A stretch of 33,734 nucleotides of DNA, taken from Chryseobacterium sp. BLS98. Its GTDB lineage: Bacteria > Bacteroidota > Bacteroidia > Flavobacteriales > Weeksellaceae. Where the stretch lies: NCBI RefSeq assembly GCF_001045445.1, contig NZ_LFNF01000006.1, forward strand, positions 1 to 33,734. The letters are read 5' to 3'. The notes beneath the pieces were generated by a model. That model was not told the origin of the DNA. It worked only from the letters and a program-made list of their open reading frames with translations, and made no database searches. Positions 33,436 to 33,734 of the stretch are shown in pieces (the first letter of the stretch is position 1; each line of letters opens with the position of its first letter). Position numbers and translations under genes: made by a program.

Positions 33436-33443
33436 TAAATTTG
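33436..33443 (+). promoter_or_regulatory. Promoter -7 box for the right-end gene
   Basis: TAAATTTG followed by C matches TAnnTTTG; a weak TTTT lies at about 33416 for the -33 position. The leader would be about 35 bases. Confidence 0.45.
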
Positions 33444-33485
33444 CCCAAAATTATAAAAACTAAAATTAACTAAATACACAAGCAG

Positions 33486-33734
33486 ATGAAGAAAATTTAC
33501 TCTGGTGCATATATTCTATGCACAGTTCTTGGCCTTTCTGCCCAGGAAGTATTGTGGCAGAAAGATATTAAATCCAATACTCAGGATTTTCTAAGCCAGA
33601 TCACGACAACCATTGACGGCCAATATTTAATAACAGGAAGCAGTATTCAGAGCAGTAAGCTTCAGGCAGAAGGCAGTAAGCAGAATGGTGGCTACGATTT
33701 CCATTTAATCAAATTAAACCAGCAGGGAGAAGAA
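33486..33734 (+). CDS. Exported protein, beta-propeller-like start (partial)
   Basis: 83 codons, cut by the window edge. A signal peptide (1-20, MKKIYSGAYILCTVLGLSAQ) is followed by EVLWQKDIKSNTQDFLSQIT, TTIDGQYLITGSS and GGYDFHLIKLNQQGE. The WQK...DGQYLITGSS...YDFHLIKLN pattern is that of the blade repeats in large secreted Bacteroidota proteins with Kelch/delta-60-like propellers, some of which carry RHS repeats. Only the first blade is seen, so the family is provisional. Confidence 0.75.
   Translation, partial: MKKIYSGAYILCTVLGLSAQEVLWQKDIKSNTQDFLSQITTTIDGQYLITGSSIQSSKLQAEGSKQNGGYDFHLIKLNQQGEE

Larger units (their letters stand above)
33171..33485. other. Divergent intergenic region
   Basis: About 315 bases between divergent genes. 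It holds the DUF4407 promoter, the promoter of the right-hand gene and a small perfect hairpin CGACAA-GTT-TTGTCG at 33314-33328. The rest is A/T-rich with no credible coding frame. Confidence 0.6.

Overview
The window looks like a chromosomal segment of a Flavobacteriia member, most likely Chryseobacterium or a close relative. The grounds are A+T-rich DNA, almost no Shine-Dalgarno sites, repeated Bacteroidota-type promoter boxes (TAnnTTTG, often followed by C), a SusC/SusD pair, two proteins with type IX secretion (T9SS) C-terminal sorting domains, and DUF4252, DUF2807 and GEVED families. The species call is from recognition, not from a search.

Layout. The left edge is the 3' part of a 5S rRNA with its terminator. 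A five-gene minus-strand operon (5565 down to 290) follows. It encodes three small exported Ig-like subunits, a two-Ig-domain periplasmic protein resembling a PapD-type chaperone, and a 917-residue outer-membrane barrel flanked by Ig-like and carboxypeptidase-regulatory-like domains. The gene order (subunit, chaperone, barrel, subunit, terminal subunit) copies chaperone-usher pilus operons, though I see no clear match to classical usher or pilin families. This is my leading candidate for an undescribed system. Next, also on the minus strand, come SusC, SusD and a Tat-exported phosphocholine-type phospholipase C, then an Omp85-like barrel, a short-chain dehydrogenase, a small exported gene broken by a one-base frameshift, aroA, a MazG-like pyrophosphohydrolase and a beta-helix lipoprotein.

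The plus-strand middle holds zinc-free type B ribosomal protein L31, a GlmU-like sugar nucleotidyltransferase/acyltransferase, an ECF sigma factor overlapping a one-span membrane protein (probable anti-sigma) with two DUF4252 proteins behind it (one fused to DUF2807), guaB, and a secreted M43 metalloprotease with GEVED and T9SS domains.

The right end is mostly minus strand: a KTSC protein, a two-gene unit of an exported tail-collar-domain protein and a T9SS cargo protein, and a second unusual pair. That pair is a DUF4407 membrane protein followed after 14 bp by a soluble Clp-type AAA+ ATPase fused to an FtsH-type M41 zinc peptidase. I read it as a possible split membrane protease in which the partner supplies the membrane anchor. 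The window ends inside the start of an exported plus-strand protein.
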